A DNA stretch of 64,000 bases from Catalinimonas alkaloidigena. GTDB lineage: Bacteria > Bacteroidota > Bacteroidia > Cytophagales > Cyclobacteriaceae. The stretch is taken from positions 1,183,001-1,247,000 of the forward strand of contig NZ_JAQFIL010000001.1 of NCBI RefSeq assembly GCF_029504655.1, written 5' to 3'. A program made the translations under genes and the position numbers. The notes under the pieces are model-generated. The model was not told the origin of the DNA, made no database searches, and saw only the letters and a list, made by a program, of their open reading frames with translations. Of this stretch, positions 8,605 to 18,981 are shown one piece after another (positions within the stretch are counted from its first letter, which is position 1; each line of letters begins with the position of its first letter).

Positions 8605-8970
8605 GCTATGCTTGTTAGATAATAATCGTAGCGAACACGATTATCTAGTGTCCTGACTTATAGACATACAAGTCAAATTAACACTGACTATTTTAAAGTA
8701 AAAAGAAAATAATGAGATAAAACTAAATTATATTCAGACTGATTTTTTAAGAGCTTAAGAAGCTTTTTAAAGATCCTTAATTGTACTTAGACGGATAGAA
8801 AGTTTGAAGGGCAAATGTATATTTACATTCTTTGAAAATATCATAAGCTTAATAAAACACATAATTTTAAAACGCAGTTGATTTTTCAGGACTTTTCAAA
8901 AAATAGCAAATGAATAATTTGATACTTCAGTTTGTTAGGCTTTAAACAATATTTTATAAAAGTTAAGAAC
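8605..8970. other. AT-rich divergent intergenic region
   Basis: 366 bp between the divergent lipoprotein and M28 peptidase genes. It is very AT-rich and must hold both promoters, but I see no convincing -33/-7 pair. A TTG at 8932 is in frame with the peptidase, but its product would bury the signal peptide, so I start that gene at 8971. Confidence 0.5.
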
Positions 8971-10557
8971 ATGAGAATGATGAGAAAATGGATAATGCTG
9001 CTGGCATTAGCTCTTTTAACAAGCCTTCACACTAAAGCTCAACAGCCAATTGATTCTGTTGCTCTTGAATATGGCAATACAATCACTGCGGAAGAATTAA
9101 AAGAGCATCTTTACACATTTGCTTCTGACTCGTTTGGAGGTAGAGATACAGGCTCTGAGGAGTTGAAAATGGCAGCAGATTATCTGATCAAACATTATCA
9201 GGGAAATCAACTTGAGGGTATAGTAGAGGGAAGTAAATATCAGCAGCCTTTTCCGGTAGTTGAGTCCAAGTGGGATGCACCTAGCATAGAAGTAAATGGT
9301 CAAAAATTTAACTTTATTGAAGATTTTTACGGTTTTCCCCGTATGAATCAGGGATTGAGTGAATCAATAGAAAGTGTAACTTTTGCAGGCTATGGTATTG
9401 AGAGCGAAAAGTATAATGACTACAAAAAACTGGAAATAAATGGCGATGCACTGATGATTCTCTCTGGAGAACCTATGGCTGCTGATAGCACTTACTTTGT
9501 CACGGGTACCACTGCTAAATCCAGGTTTACTTCTAATTTTTCTGCGAGCATGCGTACTAAGCAGGAAATTGCTGCTGACAAGGGGGCAAGTATTGTTATG
9601 ATGATAGATGAAAATTTTGCTTCTAATTCGCGTCGTTATGGTGCGTATGTTCAAATGCCTTCTATGCTATTGCCCCAAAACACTCCTGAGATCAGTACCA
9701 ACTTTGTTTTTGTTTCTCCTAAACTGGCTCAGGCGATACTGGGCAAAAAAGATCTTGAAAAGATCAAACGCAAAATCAGTAAGAAGGGAAAATCAAAACC
9801 ATTTAATGTTAAAGCAGATATCCAACTGGCTTTGGAGAAGCATGAGGAAAAAATAACTACTTCCAATGTATTAGCATATATCGAAGGTAGCGACCTCAAG
9901 GATGAGGTAATTGTAATTACTTCTCATTACGATCATGTGGGGACTACCGACGGGCAGGTATATAATGGCGCAGACGATGATGGAAGTGGAACTGTAGCAG
10001 TTATGGAAATCGCTGAAGCTTTTGCCGAAGCAAAGGGAGAGGGAAATGGACCTCGTCGCAGCCTTTTGTTTATGAATGTATCTGGAGAGGAAAAAGGTCT
10101 TTTGGGTTCAGAATACTATACTAGTAATCCAGTTATCCCCCTTGAGAATACAATTGCTAATCTCAATATTGATATGATTGGAAGAACAGACGTAGAGCAT
10201 GAAAATAATCCTGAGTATGTATATATTATTGGTTCAGACCGACTTAGTACTGAATTACATCAGATCAACGAAGAGGCCAATGCTATATATACCAATCTTA
10301 TATTAGATTATAAATATAATGCGTCGGATGATCCCAACCGTTTTTACTATCGCTCTGATCATTATAATTTTGCCAAGCACAGGGTACCTATTATTTTTTA
10401 CTTCAACGGAGTGCATCAAGATTATCATCAGCCTAGTGATACTCCCGATAAGATTCGCTACGATTTGTTAGAACGAAGAGCAAGGTTGGTTTTCCATACG
10501 GCATGGAAACTCGCCAATCAGGATAAAAGAATAGAAGTAGATGTTGCAGGAGAGTAA
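8971..10557 (+). CDS. exported M28-family zinc metallopeptidase
   Basis: 528 residues from the ATG at 8971, giving the signal peptide MRMMRKWIMLLALALLTSLH (cleavage near TKAQ). A PA-like insert region lies in the middle, then the M28 catalytic domain. The di-zinc ligands and general base fit the family pattern: the His in SHYDHVGTT (H319 region), the Asp in NGADDDGSG, the Glu pair in SGEEKGLLGSEYY, the Asp in NIDMIGR, and a late His in NGVHQDYHQPSDT. It is an aminopeptidase or carboxypeptidase acting in the periplasm or outside the cell, likely for peptide scavenging. The TPR lipoprotein gene overlaps its 3' end by 17 bp, suggesting co-transcription. Confidence 0.9.
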   Translation: MRMMRKWIMLLALALLTSLHTKAQQPIDSVALEYGNTITAEELKEHLYTFASDSFGGRDTGSEELKMAADYLIKHYQGNQLEGIVEGSKYQQPFPVVESKWDAPSIEVNGQKFNFIEDFYGFPRMNQGLSESIESVTFAGYGIESEKYNDYKKLEINGDALMILSGEPMAADSTYFVTGTTAKSRFTSNFSASMRTKQEIAADKGASIVMMIDENFASNSRRYGAYVQMPSMLLPQNTPEISTNFVFVSPKLAQAILGKKDLEKIKRKISKKGKSKPFNVKADIQLALEKHEEKITTSNVLAYIEGSDLKDEVIVITSHYDHVGTTDGQVYNGADDDGSGTVAVMEIAEAFAEAKGEGNGPRRSLLFMNVSGEEKGLLGSEYYTSNPVIPLENTIANLNIDMIGRTDVEHENNPEYVYIIGSDRLSTELHQINEEANAIYTNLILDYKYNASDDPNRFYYRSDHYNFAKHRVPIIFYFNGVHQDYHQPSDTPDKIRYDLLERRARLVFHTAWKLANQDKRIEVDVAGE

Positions 10558-11587
10558 AGTTCAAATTGCAGGATTGTTAAGTATATTTTTGGGTATTGCA
10601 TTACTAACTGCCTGTGAAAAAAATATTACACGTGAAAGAGACTCATTCTTTGTCAAAGCTAATGTTAAGCTTAATGAAGGAGAATATAATGAGGCGATCC
10701 GTTATTATAACGAAGCCATAAATATTGATTCTACTTTTGCCGATGCGTATAACAATAGAGGGATAGCCCTTTATGAAGAAGGTAAATACGGGAAAGCTGT
10801 TCTTGATTATAACCAAGCAATCAATCTCAAGGAAAGCTATGCAGATGCTTTCTATAACAGAGCCAATGCTTACTATGAGTTAGGTAAACTTGATCAAAGC
10901 CTTCAGGATCTGGATAGCGTGCAAAAATACTATCCGGATTCTGCTTATGTTTTTTTCACTAAAGGACTTACGTTAAGCGAGGCAGGCGAGTACGAAAGGG
11001 CCGTCCAAGCCATGAATCAGGCAATTTTGTTAGATTCTACCAATGCGGAGGCATTTGTCAACCGAGGTACTGTATATTACTATCAGCAAAATTTGGACTC
11101 GGCAAAAAAAGATATTAATAAAGCCCTTTTGCTCAATAGTAAAGAGGCGAATGCTTACAATGTCAAAGGGTTGATTTTAACTGAGGAAAAAGATTATCAG
11201 GAAGCACTCAAAGCATTCAATAAATCATTAGCATTGGCACCTTATCAACCTTACTATCTGAATAATAGAGGCTATTTGTTTCTGCAGATGGATAGCTTAG
11301 AGCGGGCAAAACTGGATATCAATCAAAGTATCAAGTTAGATACGCAAAATAGCTATGCCTATCGGAATAAAGGTTTATACTATCTGATGAGTGGACATGC
11401 GGAGGAAGCAGTTCGCTTGCTCAGGCAGGCTTTGTCAATAAATAAGCGAACTGATAAAACTCATTATTATCTGGGGCTGGCTTTGATAGAGATTGGGGAG
11501 AATGAAGAAGCATGTAATGCCCTTAATGCCGCTAAATTAACACATATTGAAGAAGTAGATAGCATTTATCAGCAGCATTGCCTATAG
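10541..11587 (+). CDS. TPR-repeat lipoprotein
   Basis: 348 residues. A lipoprotein signal peptide ends at the lipobox LLTAC (Cys25). It is followed by about nine tetratricopeptide repeats of 34 residues with the usual pattern (for example YNNRGIALYEEGKYGKAVLD, then YNQAINLKESYADAFYNRA). TPR arrays are scaffolds for protein-protein contacts, here on the periplasmic or surface side of a membrane. The start lies 17 bp inside the M28 peptidase gene. The last 6 bp overlap the convergent OmpA-family gene. Confidence 0.85.
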   Translation: MLQESKVQIAGLLSIFLGIALLTACEKNITRERDSFFVKANVKLNEGEYNEAIRYYNEAINIDSTFADAYNNRGIALYEEGKYGKAVLDYNQAINLKESYADAFYNRANAYYELGKLDQSLQDLDSVQKYYPDSAYVFFTKGLTLSEAGEYERAVQAMNQAILLDSTNAEAFVNRGTVYYYQQNLDSAKKDINKALLLNSKEANAYNVKGLILTEEKDYQEALKAFNKSLALAPYQPYYLNNRGYLFLQMDSLERAKLDINQSIKLDTQNSYAYRNKGLYYLMSGHAEEAVRLLRQALSINKRTDKTHYYLGLALIEIGENEEACNALNAAKLTHIEEVDSIYQQHCL

Positions 11588-12319
11588 TTGAATCACTCTT
11601 ACTTCCACTCTCCTGTTTTGCTTTCTTGCTTTTGCAGATTTTTCATTAGAAATAGGCTTGGTGCCACCAAATGCTTTCGTCTTGATTCTCTTTTTGTTTA
11701 CTCCATTTACTTCTACTAAGTATCTTTTTACTTCCTCAACACGGTTTTCTGATAAATAGAATAATGATTTTAATGTGCCCCTATCAGTATGGCCTTCCAG
11801 ACGTATTTTCATATCCGGGTGAGCTTGCATGATATCGGCCAGGGCTTGAAGTGTAGGAATGGAAGCTTCGTTGATGGTAAACTTTCCTCTTTCAAAGTAA
11901 ATTTTGTCAGAAAGGTCAAACACCTCGCCTTTTTGAGGGATTTTATATAAGTGAAAGTCATTTTGGATTATCCTATCATTGTTTGTGCTCAACTCAATCT
12001 CCAGCGGTTGATAATCCTCCGAGCTTACTTCAATTTTGTATTTTTGATATTTCTGTAGCTGTACCAGGTATTCTCCGTTCTCGTTTGCAAACATTCTGAT
12101 TCCGGTTACACTGCCTGAAGGGATCATTTTATATACAAATTTAGCAGAAACCGGCTTTAGGGTAGCTGCATCTAAGATTTTTCCTTCCAGCCTAACAAGT
12201 ACTTCATCGTCATTATTTGCCATCGTATGTTGGAAGAAGCCTTCTACTACCAAGAATACTAATACAATGGCACAATTCCTTATCCAGCACATAATAAGTC
12301 TTATTGAATTGACACGCAA
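11582..12319 (-). CDS. OmpA-family protein with carboxypeptidase-regulatory-like domain
   Basis: 245 residues: signal peptide or anchor to about residue 34, then a short beta-sandwich (VRLEGKILDAATLKPVSAKF) of the carboxypeptidase-regulatory type. A C-terminal OmpA peptidoglycan-binding domain runs from about 135 to 245. The OmpA core is visible as IYFERGKFTINEASIPTLQ, RLEGHTDRGTLKSLFYLSENR and NRRVEVRVIQL, with the Asp and Arg that grip diaminopimelate. It probably links the outer membrane or a complex to peptidoglycan. It is the smaller relative of the next OmpA gene on the same strand; a terminator lies between them, so they are separate transcripts. Confidence 0.85.
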   Translation of the reverse strand: MRVNSIRLIMCWIRNCAIVLVFLVVEGFFQHTMANNDDEVLVRLEGKILDAATLKPVSAKFVYKMIPSGSVTGIRMFANENGEYLVQLQKYQKYKIEVSSEDYQPLEIELSTNNDRIIQNDFHLYKIPQKGEVFDLSDKIYFERGKFTINEASIPTLQALADIMQAHPDMKIRLEGHTDRGTLKSLFYLSENRVEEVKRYLVEVNGVNKKRIKTKAFGGTKPISNEKSAKARKQNRRVEVRVIQL

Positions 12320-12393
12320 TTTTCATTTTGATAGTAAATTTATTAAAATAATAAAATATAATATTTATATAATTATATTTTTTAGTACACGCA

Positions 12394-12424
12394 TAAAAAA
12401 AGCTCTCCTTATAAAAGAGAGCTC
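12394..12424 (-). terminator. rho-independent terminator of the PD40-OmpA gene
   Basis: Read on the minus strand, AGCTCTC (12423-12417) pairs with GAGAGCT (12407-12401) and is followed by seven T. It lies about 22 bp after the stop of the gene at 12446. Confidence 0.8.
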
Positions 12425-12445
12425 TGTATAAATATTGATCAAAGT

Positions 12446-14545
12446 TTAATTATCTCTCACTGTAAACTCAACTCTTCTGTTTATTTTACGATTGGAAGGA
12501 TTTGAGTTTTGTACCAAGGGCTCGCTTTCACCATAACCTCTTGTTTCAATCCTTAAAGGGGAAACACCTTGTCTTTCCAGAAAACCTGCAACGGCTTCTG
12601 CTCTGTTTTGAGATAGTTTCATATTGAACTGACTTCTTCCTAAATCACAGGTATGACCAGTGATGAGTAATTTCGCTTCTGGGTTTTCATTCATAAACTC
12701 AGCGACTCTCCGAAGCTGTCGGTAGGCTCTTTTACTCAATTTCGCCTGGTTGATATCAAATAATACCTCTTCTGCTGCAATGGCTGCACGGTTTGTTAAT
12801 AACTCGTCTTTGATGTCCACATCTCTAAAGTCACGGATAAGGTACAAGTCTCTAAGCACTATCCTATCGCCATCATCGTCAAGTGCAGCAAGGTTGATAT
12901 GCTGAGGGTCAACGCTAGTGTAGCCCTCTTTTCTAGCGGAAATCTCATATTCACCGGGCGTTAATGTTATGGAATAATTACCATCTTCCTGACTTTGTTC
13001 GGCAATATTATCTTCACCCTGAGAAATGGGAGTGATAATTATTTCCGCGTCTACCGGCATATTATTTTTTACATTATATACCAGGCCCTGTACGAGATAT
13101 TGGTTAGCGGGCACTGCAGGTTTTGTGAAGATCGGCATGGTAACACGGTAAAGGTCTGCCTGGTCAATTTTTCCACGGGTCAGATAAGCGTATTCTTCAT
13201 TGAGGCCAATATTAAAAAATGTATCATCACGCGAAGAATTGATGTCTGATCCAAGGTTTTTGGGTTCAGACCAGTTTTGCCAGCTGTCGTCTAGTCTGTA
13301 TGAAACATACACATCTTCCCCTCCAAAGCCACTATAGCCTCTTGAAGAGAAAAATAATGTGGAATCATCAGCAGCGATAAAGGGTGAAGATTCTATATCA
13401 GGTGTATTGATCTGGTTTCCAAGATTGATGGGTTGCGTCCAGCTGTTACTGCCCTGCTTAAAACTGATGTACAAATCAAGTCCGCCATAGGTATCGTCTC
13501 TTTCTACTGCCATCAGTAAGTACCTTTGATCGTTAGAAAGAAAATAGTTGGCAGACATTGCGTAATTATAAAAATTACTAATGTTCTGAGATCTGGGATT
13601 TGACCAGCCATTTTCTTGTTTAGTACTGGTGGAAACTCCAGATATCATCTTATTGTCATCCAGATAAGCATTACCCAATAATAATACATAATTATTATTC
13701 TCGTCTACCGTAACGGCACTTACAAAATTACTTCCTTTATTATTTAGCGGACGGCCAATATTTTTAGGGTCACTCCAACTGTTAGTACTTAGGTTTCTTT
13801 CAGAGTACCAGATGTCTTCGGGGTCGGTTTCTCCTCCTACATTTTCAGGAGACCTTCTGCTAAAAAATAACATATTGCCGTCAGGAGCTATGATAGGTTT
13901 TAGGCTAATAAAATTTTGCTCAGTATTGAAATCCAATACTTCAGTTTCCAGGTTAGGATTGACATTCTCTGCAATATTGATCTCTGCATTAATGGGGATG
14001 GGTGAGGATGAAATCGCTACTGCATCTATGGCATTAATGCCGGCTACCTTACTCCCGTCTATCACGATTTTTATGGAATATACCTCATAGCCGGTTGGAT
14101 CAATAAATACATTGTACAACCTGCTACTGGAATTAACCGGGCTTGCCTCAAGCTCTGCAACCAGCTCTTCATTGCCTTGCAAATCATAGGTGTAGATTTC
14201 AGTAACCGCACCGGGGTTTCTGGACTCAGCAATAGCGATTTGCTGTATTTTTATAGGATACTCAAAACCGATTTTTACAAATTCTTTACGGTCAGGTTTT
14301 TGAGGTACCCATGCATTGGGACTGTCTCCAGAATTTCCCGGTAGAACATCCGGATTGCCTAATATTCTTTCAGCAGGATATTTGTTGTAACGCAGGCCAT
14401 CTTTAAATAACAAACCTTGCTTATATGATGATGAAACATCAATAACTTTGTTTGCCCATAAAGTTTCCACATCCTGGGCATGTAGATTAATAGTGAATAC
14501 AGTAGAAATACTGAATATTATAAAGAACAAGTAATTTTTTTTCAT
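12446..14545 (-). CDS. PD40 beta-propeller / OmpA-family envelope protein
   Basis: 699 residues from the ATG at 14545, which gives a good signal peptide (MKKNYLFFIIFSISTVF, cleavage near LHAQ). A longer form from 14611 adds 22 unlikely residues. Domains in order: an N-terminal sugar-binding-like sandwich (about 20-180); WD40-like PD40 propeller blades (about 205-480) with SPFIAADDSTLFFSSRGYSG-type repeats; a carboxypeptidase-regulatory sandwich (about 490-570); and a C-terminal OmpA domain (about 590-699) with LLITGHTCDLGRSQFNMKLS and NRKINRRVEFTVRDN. Proteins with PD40 plus OmpA occur around the T9SS/gliding machinery of Bacteroidota (PorE-like), where they tether complexes to peptidoglycan; that role here is inference. 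Confidence 0.85.
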   Translation of the reverse strand: MKKNYLFFIIFSISTVFTINLHAQDVETLWANKVIDVSSSYKQGLLFKDGLRYNKYPAERILGNPDVLPGNSGDSPNAWVPQKPDRKEFVKIGFEYPIKIQQIAIAESRNPGAVTEIYTYDLQGNEELVAELEASPVNSSSRLYNVFIDPTGYEVYSIKIVIDGSKVAGINAIDAVAISSSPIPINAEINIAENVNPNLETEVLDFNTEQNFISLKPIIAPDGNMLFFSRRSPENVGGETDPEDIWYSERNLSTNSWSDPKNIGRPLNNKGSNFVSAVTVDENNNYVLLLGNAYLDDNKMISGVSTSTKQENGWSNPRSQNISNFYNYAMSANYFLSNDQRYLLMAVERDDTYGGLDLYISFKQGSNSWTQPINLGNQINTPDIESSPFIAADDSTLFFSSRGYSGFGGEDVYVSYRLDDSWQNWSEPKNLGSDINSSRDDTFFNIGLNEEYAYLTRGKIDQADLYRVTMPIFTKPAVPANQYLVQGLVYNVKNNMPVDAEIIITPISQGEDNIAEQSQEDGNYSITLTPGEYEISARKEGYTSVDPQHINLAALDDDGDRIVLRDLYLIRDFRDVDIKDELLTNRAAIAAEEVLFDINQAKLSKRAYRQLRRVAEFMNENPEAKLLITGHTCDLGRSQFNMKLSQNRAEAVAGFLERQGVSPLRIETRGYGESEPLVQNSNPSNRKINRRVEFTVRDN

Positions 14546-14810
14546 AGTAGTGAGTAACTTTTGAAATAAAAAATGAACACATTCATACACCTGCTTACTG
14601 AATAGTTTCATTTTTCATACCGATACAAAAGTTTGTAAACATGGATATAAGAATAATACAATGTTGATAAATCAAAATTTAATGTTTGAATAGTTATATT
14701 TATAACGTTTAAACAGAATTTTCTTTTAATTTAAATAATTAATTTAATACTAAATATTAATTGGTTTATAAATTTTGTAATTGGTATATCTATTTCTCCA
14801 AACCCAATAA

Positions 14811-14818
14811 TAAGTTTG
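14811..14818 (+). promoter_or_regulatory. candidate -7 box for the TPR-CHAT gene
   Basis: TAAGTTTG matches the Bacteroidota -7 consensus TAnnTTTG exactly and sits 48-75 bp before the two possible start codons. No good TTTG box is at the expected ~19-nt distance upstream, so only half the promoter is supported. Confidence 0.35.
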
Positions 14819-14892
14819 TGTAATTGAACAAAAAATTGAATTTAAGTTGTTTGCTTTGAGGTTAAATGAAAATGCAATCCCCTGGTTCTACC

Positions 14893-17800
14893 ATGAAAAA
14901 AATATTTTTGATCATATTATTTTTCTTCCCCTTGTTAGGTTATACCCAGCACCGGGAGGAGGATTATGAGCAAGTTAAAAATCTTTATGAGGATCGGAAG
15001 TATGAAGAAGCTTTATCTCTGGGGGTTCAATATTTAGCCAGTGCCAAACAGCAAGCAGGGGTAAAAAGTGCTATACATGCACAATACCTTAAGTTGTTAG
15101 TACTCATCAGTTATTCAGCCGGTTGGAATGAACAGGGTAGAGAATATGCGCAACAGGAGGTAGCTCTAAGAAAGCTACTCAATGAGCAGCCGCCAAAAGC
15201 TTATGCTGAGTCTCTTTACAATCTGGCAGTACTTAAACTAAACAATGACGATCCTTTTACAGCAATACAGCTGTTTGAGCAATCTGAAAAATTGTTTCAA
15301 AGTCTGGAAGGAGAGCAGGATGAGCTAAGTCAGTTACATTTATTTTTAGCAGATGCTTATATCCAAGCTCATCAATATCAACAGGCAGATAGTTTATTAG
15401 TCAGCATGAAGTCCAATCTATCTGAAGGTACAGAAGAGGGGGTTCAATACTATCTCGCATTTAAAAAAAGTAAGAAAGCCGGTGAGGTCACATCGTTAGA
15501 TTATCTGGAGCAAGCCGTTCATTGCTTTGAAGGAAGCACCGACAAAAATACGCTAATATTTAAAGGAGAAACATTATATGCGATGGCCTCAGAGTATTTG
15601 TTGAGAGAAGACTTTGACAAAGCATTTGAGTGCTATGCTGACTTAAACAAGCTGTTTGAAAACAATCAGTTGAAGGATAGCCTTCGGTGGGCTTCTGTGC
15701 TCAATAATCTAGGAAGGTTATCTTTAAAGATTCGCCCTGAAGAAGCAAGAGCGTGGTTAAAACAGGCCTACACTATAAATGTCCAATTTACCAGGCCTGA
15801 AGATGACAGGCTTTGGGCCAGTATTGATAATTACGCAATGGCCCTCTATGAACAAGGAAAAGCGGAGGATGCAATACAGCTTTATAACCAGCATCAGGCA
15901 TTACTCACAGACACTACAGGGGTAGTTGATATGGCTTATGTGTCAGCGCTTAACAACAAGGCGCTGATTCATAAAGATAAAGGTGAGTCTGAAACAGCGC
16001 TTGACTGTCTTTATCAGGCAGAAAAAATACTAAACCAATTAGACTTAAAAAGTAAAAGTGAACAGTTAAGGGTAGCTACGCTTTACTATAATTTTGCACG
16101 AACTTATCAGGAACTGACTCAGCACGACAGTGCTATTTATTATTACAAGCGGTCAACTGAAATCAGTAAGCTTGCAAATGCCAGCTTGAGCTCAGAATAT
16201 CTTGCTGCAATCACTGGAATGGCAGCATTGTATCAGGATATAGGACTATTTACCGAATCTGAAATATTCTATCAGGAAGCATTACGGATTCAAAATACCC
16301 TCGGAGGTAAGGAGAATAATGTTTATGCTAGTATTCTGAGTAATTATGCCCTCCTGCATCAGGAAAAAGGTGACTTTAAAAATGCTAAACAAACTTTTGA
16401 TGAGGCACTGAGCATCAAAAGGCAGCTGTTGGGCTTAGACCACCCAGAGTATATTGCGGTATTGTCCAATCTTGGATTACTTGCCTTGGAGCAGGCTAAT
16501 TACGAGCAAGCCAGAAGGATGCTGGAAACTGTACTGATCAAAAACGAAAATTTATATGGTGAAATGCATCCTTTGGTTGCACAAAACCTGAGTAATCTGG
16601 CAAGGCTTGAAGTAGCTTTAGGAAGTTATCCTGAAGCAGAACCCTTGTTAAAACAAGCATTAGATATTCAGAAAAGTATCTATTCTGAAAACCACCCTGC
16701 TTACGCAATTACAGCAATTGAAATGGCTAATTTTTATATGCAGTTGGGTAATTATGATGCCGCTGAACCCCTACTTATGAAAAGTAGAGATGTGTTGCGA
16801 AAAAGTTATGGCAGATATCATCCGGATTATGCTACTGCTACACAAAACTTGGCTTCACTGTATGAAATCAAGGGAAATAATCAGCTAGCTGAGAATTACC
16901 TGCTTGAGACCCTGGAAATTGATGAACAAACTTTGGGTAAGCAACATCCGTCTTACGCGATAGCATTAAACAGTCTGGCATCATTTTACCAAAATAATGA
17001 CGACCTGAGCAAAGCTGAACCATTGCTGAAAGAAGCCCAGCTTATCTGTCAAAATAGCCTGGGAAAAGAGCACCCTTTATATTCTACTATTCTATTGAAC
17101 CTTTCGCTTCTCTACCAAGATCTGGAAGCGTATGAAAGAGCAGCTCCTTTATTAGATGAAGTGGTCTCATTAAGAGCAAAGCTTTTAGGGAAACAGCATC
17201 CCGATTATGCCTATGCTTTGTATGGAAAAGCTGTAAATAGCTATCGGCTTAAGCAATACACAGAGGTGGAGGGACTATTTGAAGAAGTAATAAACTTGTA
17301 TTCATTGCAACTCAAGGAGTATTTTCCTGCTTTAAGCGAAAAGGAGAAGAGTGCGTTTTATCAGCGCATTGAACCTGTGCTAAACTCCTATAGAGATTTC
17401 GCGATGAACATGAATCTAAAAGAAGGCCTGATTTCCCCGCAAAGTCAACAGAAACTACTATCAAAGCTCTATAATTTGCAGCTGATCACGAAAGCTATGT
17501 TATTGGATGCATCCAGCCGTATTCGCAGAAGTATTTTTCAAAGTGGTGACGAAGATTTGATTGAGCTCTATGAAGAATGGTTGCTGAAAAAAGAACAGCT
17601 GGCAAAATATTACACATTATCTTCTCAGGAGCTAACCAATAGAAAGTTGAATATCAGCGCCGTGGAGGAAGATGCCAATGAGCTTGAGAAAAAGCTTTCT
17701 GCAAGTTCTCAAATATTTGCAAGAAGTCTGGAAAACCGTATGCTTACCTGGAAAGATGTGCAAAGCAGACTTCAACCGGGTGAAGCCGCCGTTGAAGTGC

Positions 17801-18981
17801 TACGCATCAGTAAAAATCAGGAGCAACCGATCGTATATATTGCACTAATCGTAGAGCCTGGTCAGGCCTCTCCAAAGCTTACAGTACTACCGGATGGTCA
17901 GGCTATGGAAACCAAGAACTTCAATTACTACAAAAACGCCATTGAATATCATATTGAAGATGAACTTTCTTATGCACTGTACTGGAGGGGTATAGGTGAA
18001 GCATTGTCTGCTGAGGTTAAAACTGTCTATTTTGCTCCGGATGGTGTCTATAATAAAATCAGCTTGAACAGTCTTTATAATCAAAATAGCAAGACTTTTT
18101 TATTAGATGAAATAAACCTTCGTATGCTTAGCAGTACCCGGGAGCTTACTGAAGATGTGTCTGAGGGTAGAACAGATCCGTACAAGGAGGCGCTGATTCT
18201 AGGATACCCCGATTATCAGCTGGATTTATTGAGCCAGGCTGAAGTACCATATCTAAGGGATGGTAATGGTGTATTTATTGATGGAGGGGAGTTTAAGTGG
18301 AATAAGAGCAGTCAAAAGGAAGACTATAACTTGCACCCATTGCCTGGCACCAGAGTAGAAGTGAACACCATAGAGAGAATGATGCAGGCAAAGAATTGGA
18401 GAGTAAAAAAATTAACTGAAGCACAGGCAAAAGAAGAAGCAATCAAGCAGGTACTTATGCCTGATGTATTACACTTTGCCACGCATGGTTATTTTCTGAG
18501 CGATTTACCGCTTGAGGTGGATCAGCGGGCCTTCGGTATTCATATGCAAAATGTGTCTGCTAACCCCTTGTTACGTTCAGGCTTACTATTGGCAGGCGCT
18601 GCCAGTGTTTTGAGAAATGCGGATAGCCTGAATCTGGAAATGGAAGATGGCGTGCTTACTGCCTACGAGGCTATGAACCTCAATTTGAGCGGTACTGATC
18701 TTGTGGTTCTTAGTGCTTGTGAAACGGGGCTGGGAGAAGTGAAAAATGGTGAGGGTGTTTATGGATTGCAACGGGCATTCCTGGTGGCTGGCGCAAAGAG
18801 TGTATTGATGAGTTTGTGGAAAGTTGACGATGCATCTACAACAGAACTGATTTCACTTTTTTACGAAAACTGGTTATCAGGACAAAGCAAATCCCTCGCG
18901 CTTTTAAATGCACAACGGACGATGAGGGAAAAATATGAAGAACCCTATCACTGGGCTGGCTTTGTTCTCATAGGTCGTTAA
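14893..18981 (+). CDS. exported TPR-CHAT domain protein (caspase-like)
   Basis: 1362 residues from the ATG at 14893, which opens with a signal peptide (MKKIFLIILFFFPLLGYTQ); an in-frame ATG at 14866 would add nine residues. A TPR superhelix spans roughly residues 20-830, including kinesin-light-chain-type 42-residue repeats around 460-800 with recurring LGKQHPxYA and LGLDHPEY turns. A coiled linker follows, then a C-terminal CHAT domain (about 960-1362). The caspase-like dyad is visible: His in LHFATHGYF (H1198) and Cys in VLSACETGLGE (C1276), with VEGxLQRAFLVAGAKSVLMS-type blocks around. CHAT proteins are clan CD proteases. Most characterised ones are cytoplasmic, so an exported form is notable; target unknown. 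The 3' end overlaps the convergent aminotransferase by 4 bp. Confidence 0.88.
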   Translation: MKKIFLIILFFFPLLGYTQHREEDYEQVKNLYEDRKYEEALSLGVQYLASAKQQAGVKSAIHAQYLKLLVLISYSAGWNEQGREYAQQEVALRKLLNEQPPKAYAESLYNLAVLKLNNDDPFTAIQLFEQSEKLFQSLEGEQDELSQLHLFLADAYIQAHQYQQADSLLVSMKSNLSEGTEEGVQYYLAFKKSKKAGEVTSLDYLEQAVHCFEGSTDKNTLIFKGETLYAMASEYLLREDFDKAFECYADLNKLFENNQLKDSLRWASVLNNLGRLSLKIRPEEARAWLKQAYTINVQFTRPEDDRLWASIDNYAMALYEQGKAEDAIQLYNQHQALLTDTTGVVDMAYVSALNNKALIHKDKGESETALDCLYQAEKILNQLDLKSKSEQLRVATLYYNFARTYQELTQHDSAIYYYKRSTEISKLANASLSSEYLAAITGMAALYQDIGLFTESEIFYQEALRIQNTLGGKENNVYASILSNYALLHQEKGDFKNAKQTFDEALSIKRQLLGLDHPEYIAVLSNLGLLALEQANYEQARRMLETVLIKNENLYGEMHPLVAQNLSNLARLEVALGSYPEAEPLLKQALDIQKSIYSENHPAYAITAIEMANFYMQLGNYDAAEPLLMKSRDVLRKSYGRYHPDYATATQNLASLYEIKGNNQLAENYLLETLEIDEQTLGKQHPSYAIALNSLASFYQNNDDLSKAEPLLKEAQLICQNSLGKEHPLYSTILLNLSLLYQDLEAYERAAPLLDEVVSLRAKLLGKQHPDYAYALYGKAVNSYRLKQYTEVEGLFEEVINLYSLQLKEYFPALSEKEKSAFYQRIEPVLNSYRDFAMNMNLKEGLISPQSQQKLLSKLYNLQLITKAMLLDASSRIRRSIFQSGDEDLIELYEEWLLKKEQLAKYYTLSSQELTNRKLNISAVEEDANELEKKLSASSQIFARSLENRMLTWKDVQSRLQPGEAAVEVLRISKNQEQPIVYIALIVEPGQASPKLTVLPDGQAMETKNFNYYKNAIEYHIEDELSYALYWRGIGEALSAEVKTVYFAPDGVYNKISLNSLYNQNSKTFLLDEINLRMLSSTRELTEDVSEGRTDPYKEALILGYPDYQLDLLSQAEVPYLRDGNGVFIDGGEFKWNKSSQKEDYNLHPLPGTRVEVNTIERMMQAKNWRVKKLTEAQAKEEAIKQVLMPDVLHFATHGYFLSDLPLEVDQRAFGIHMQNVSANPLLRSGLLLAGAASVLRNADSLNLEMEDGVLTAYEAMNLNLSGTDLVVLSACETGLGEVKNGEGVYGLQRAFLVAGAKSVLMSLWKVDDASTTELISLFYENWLSGQSKSLALLNAQRTMREKYEEPYHWAGFVLIGR

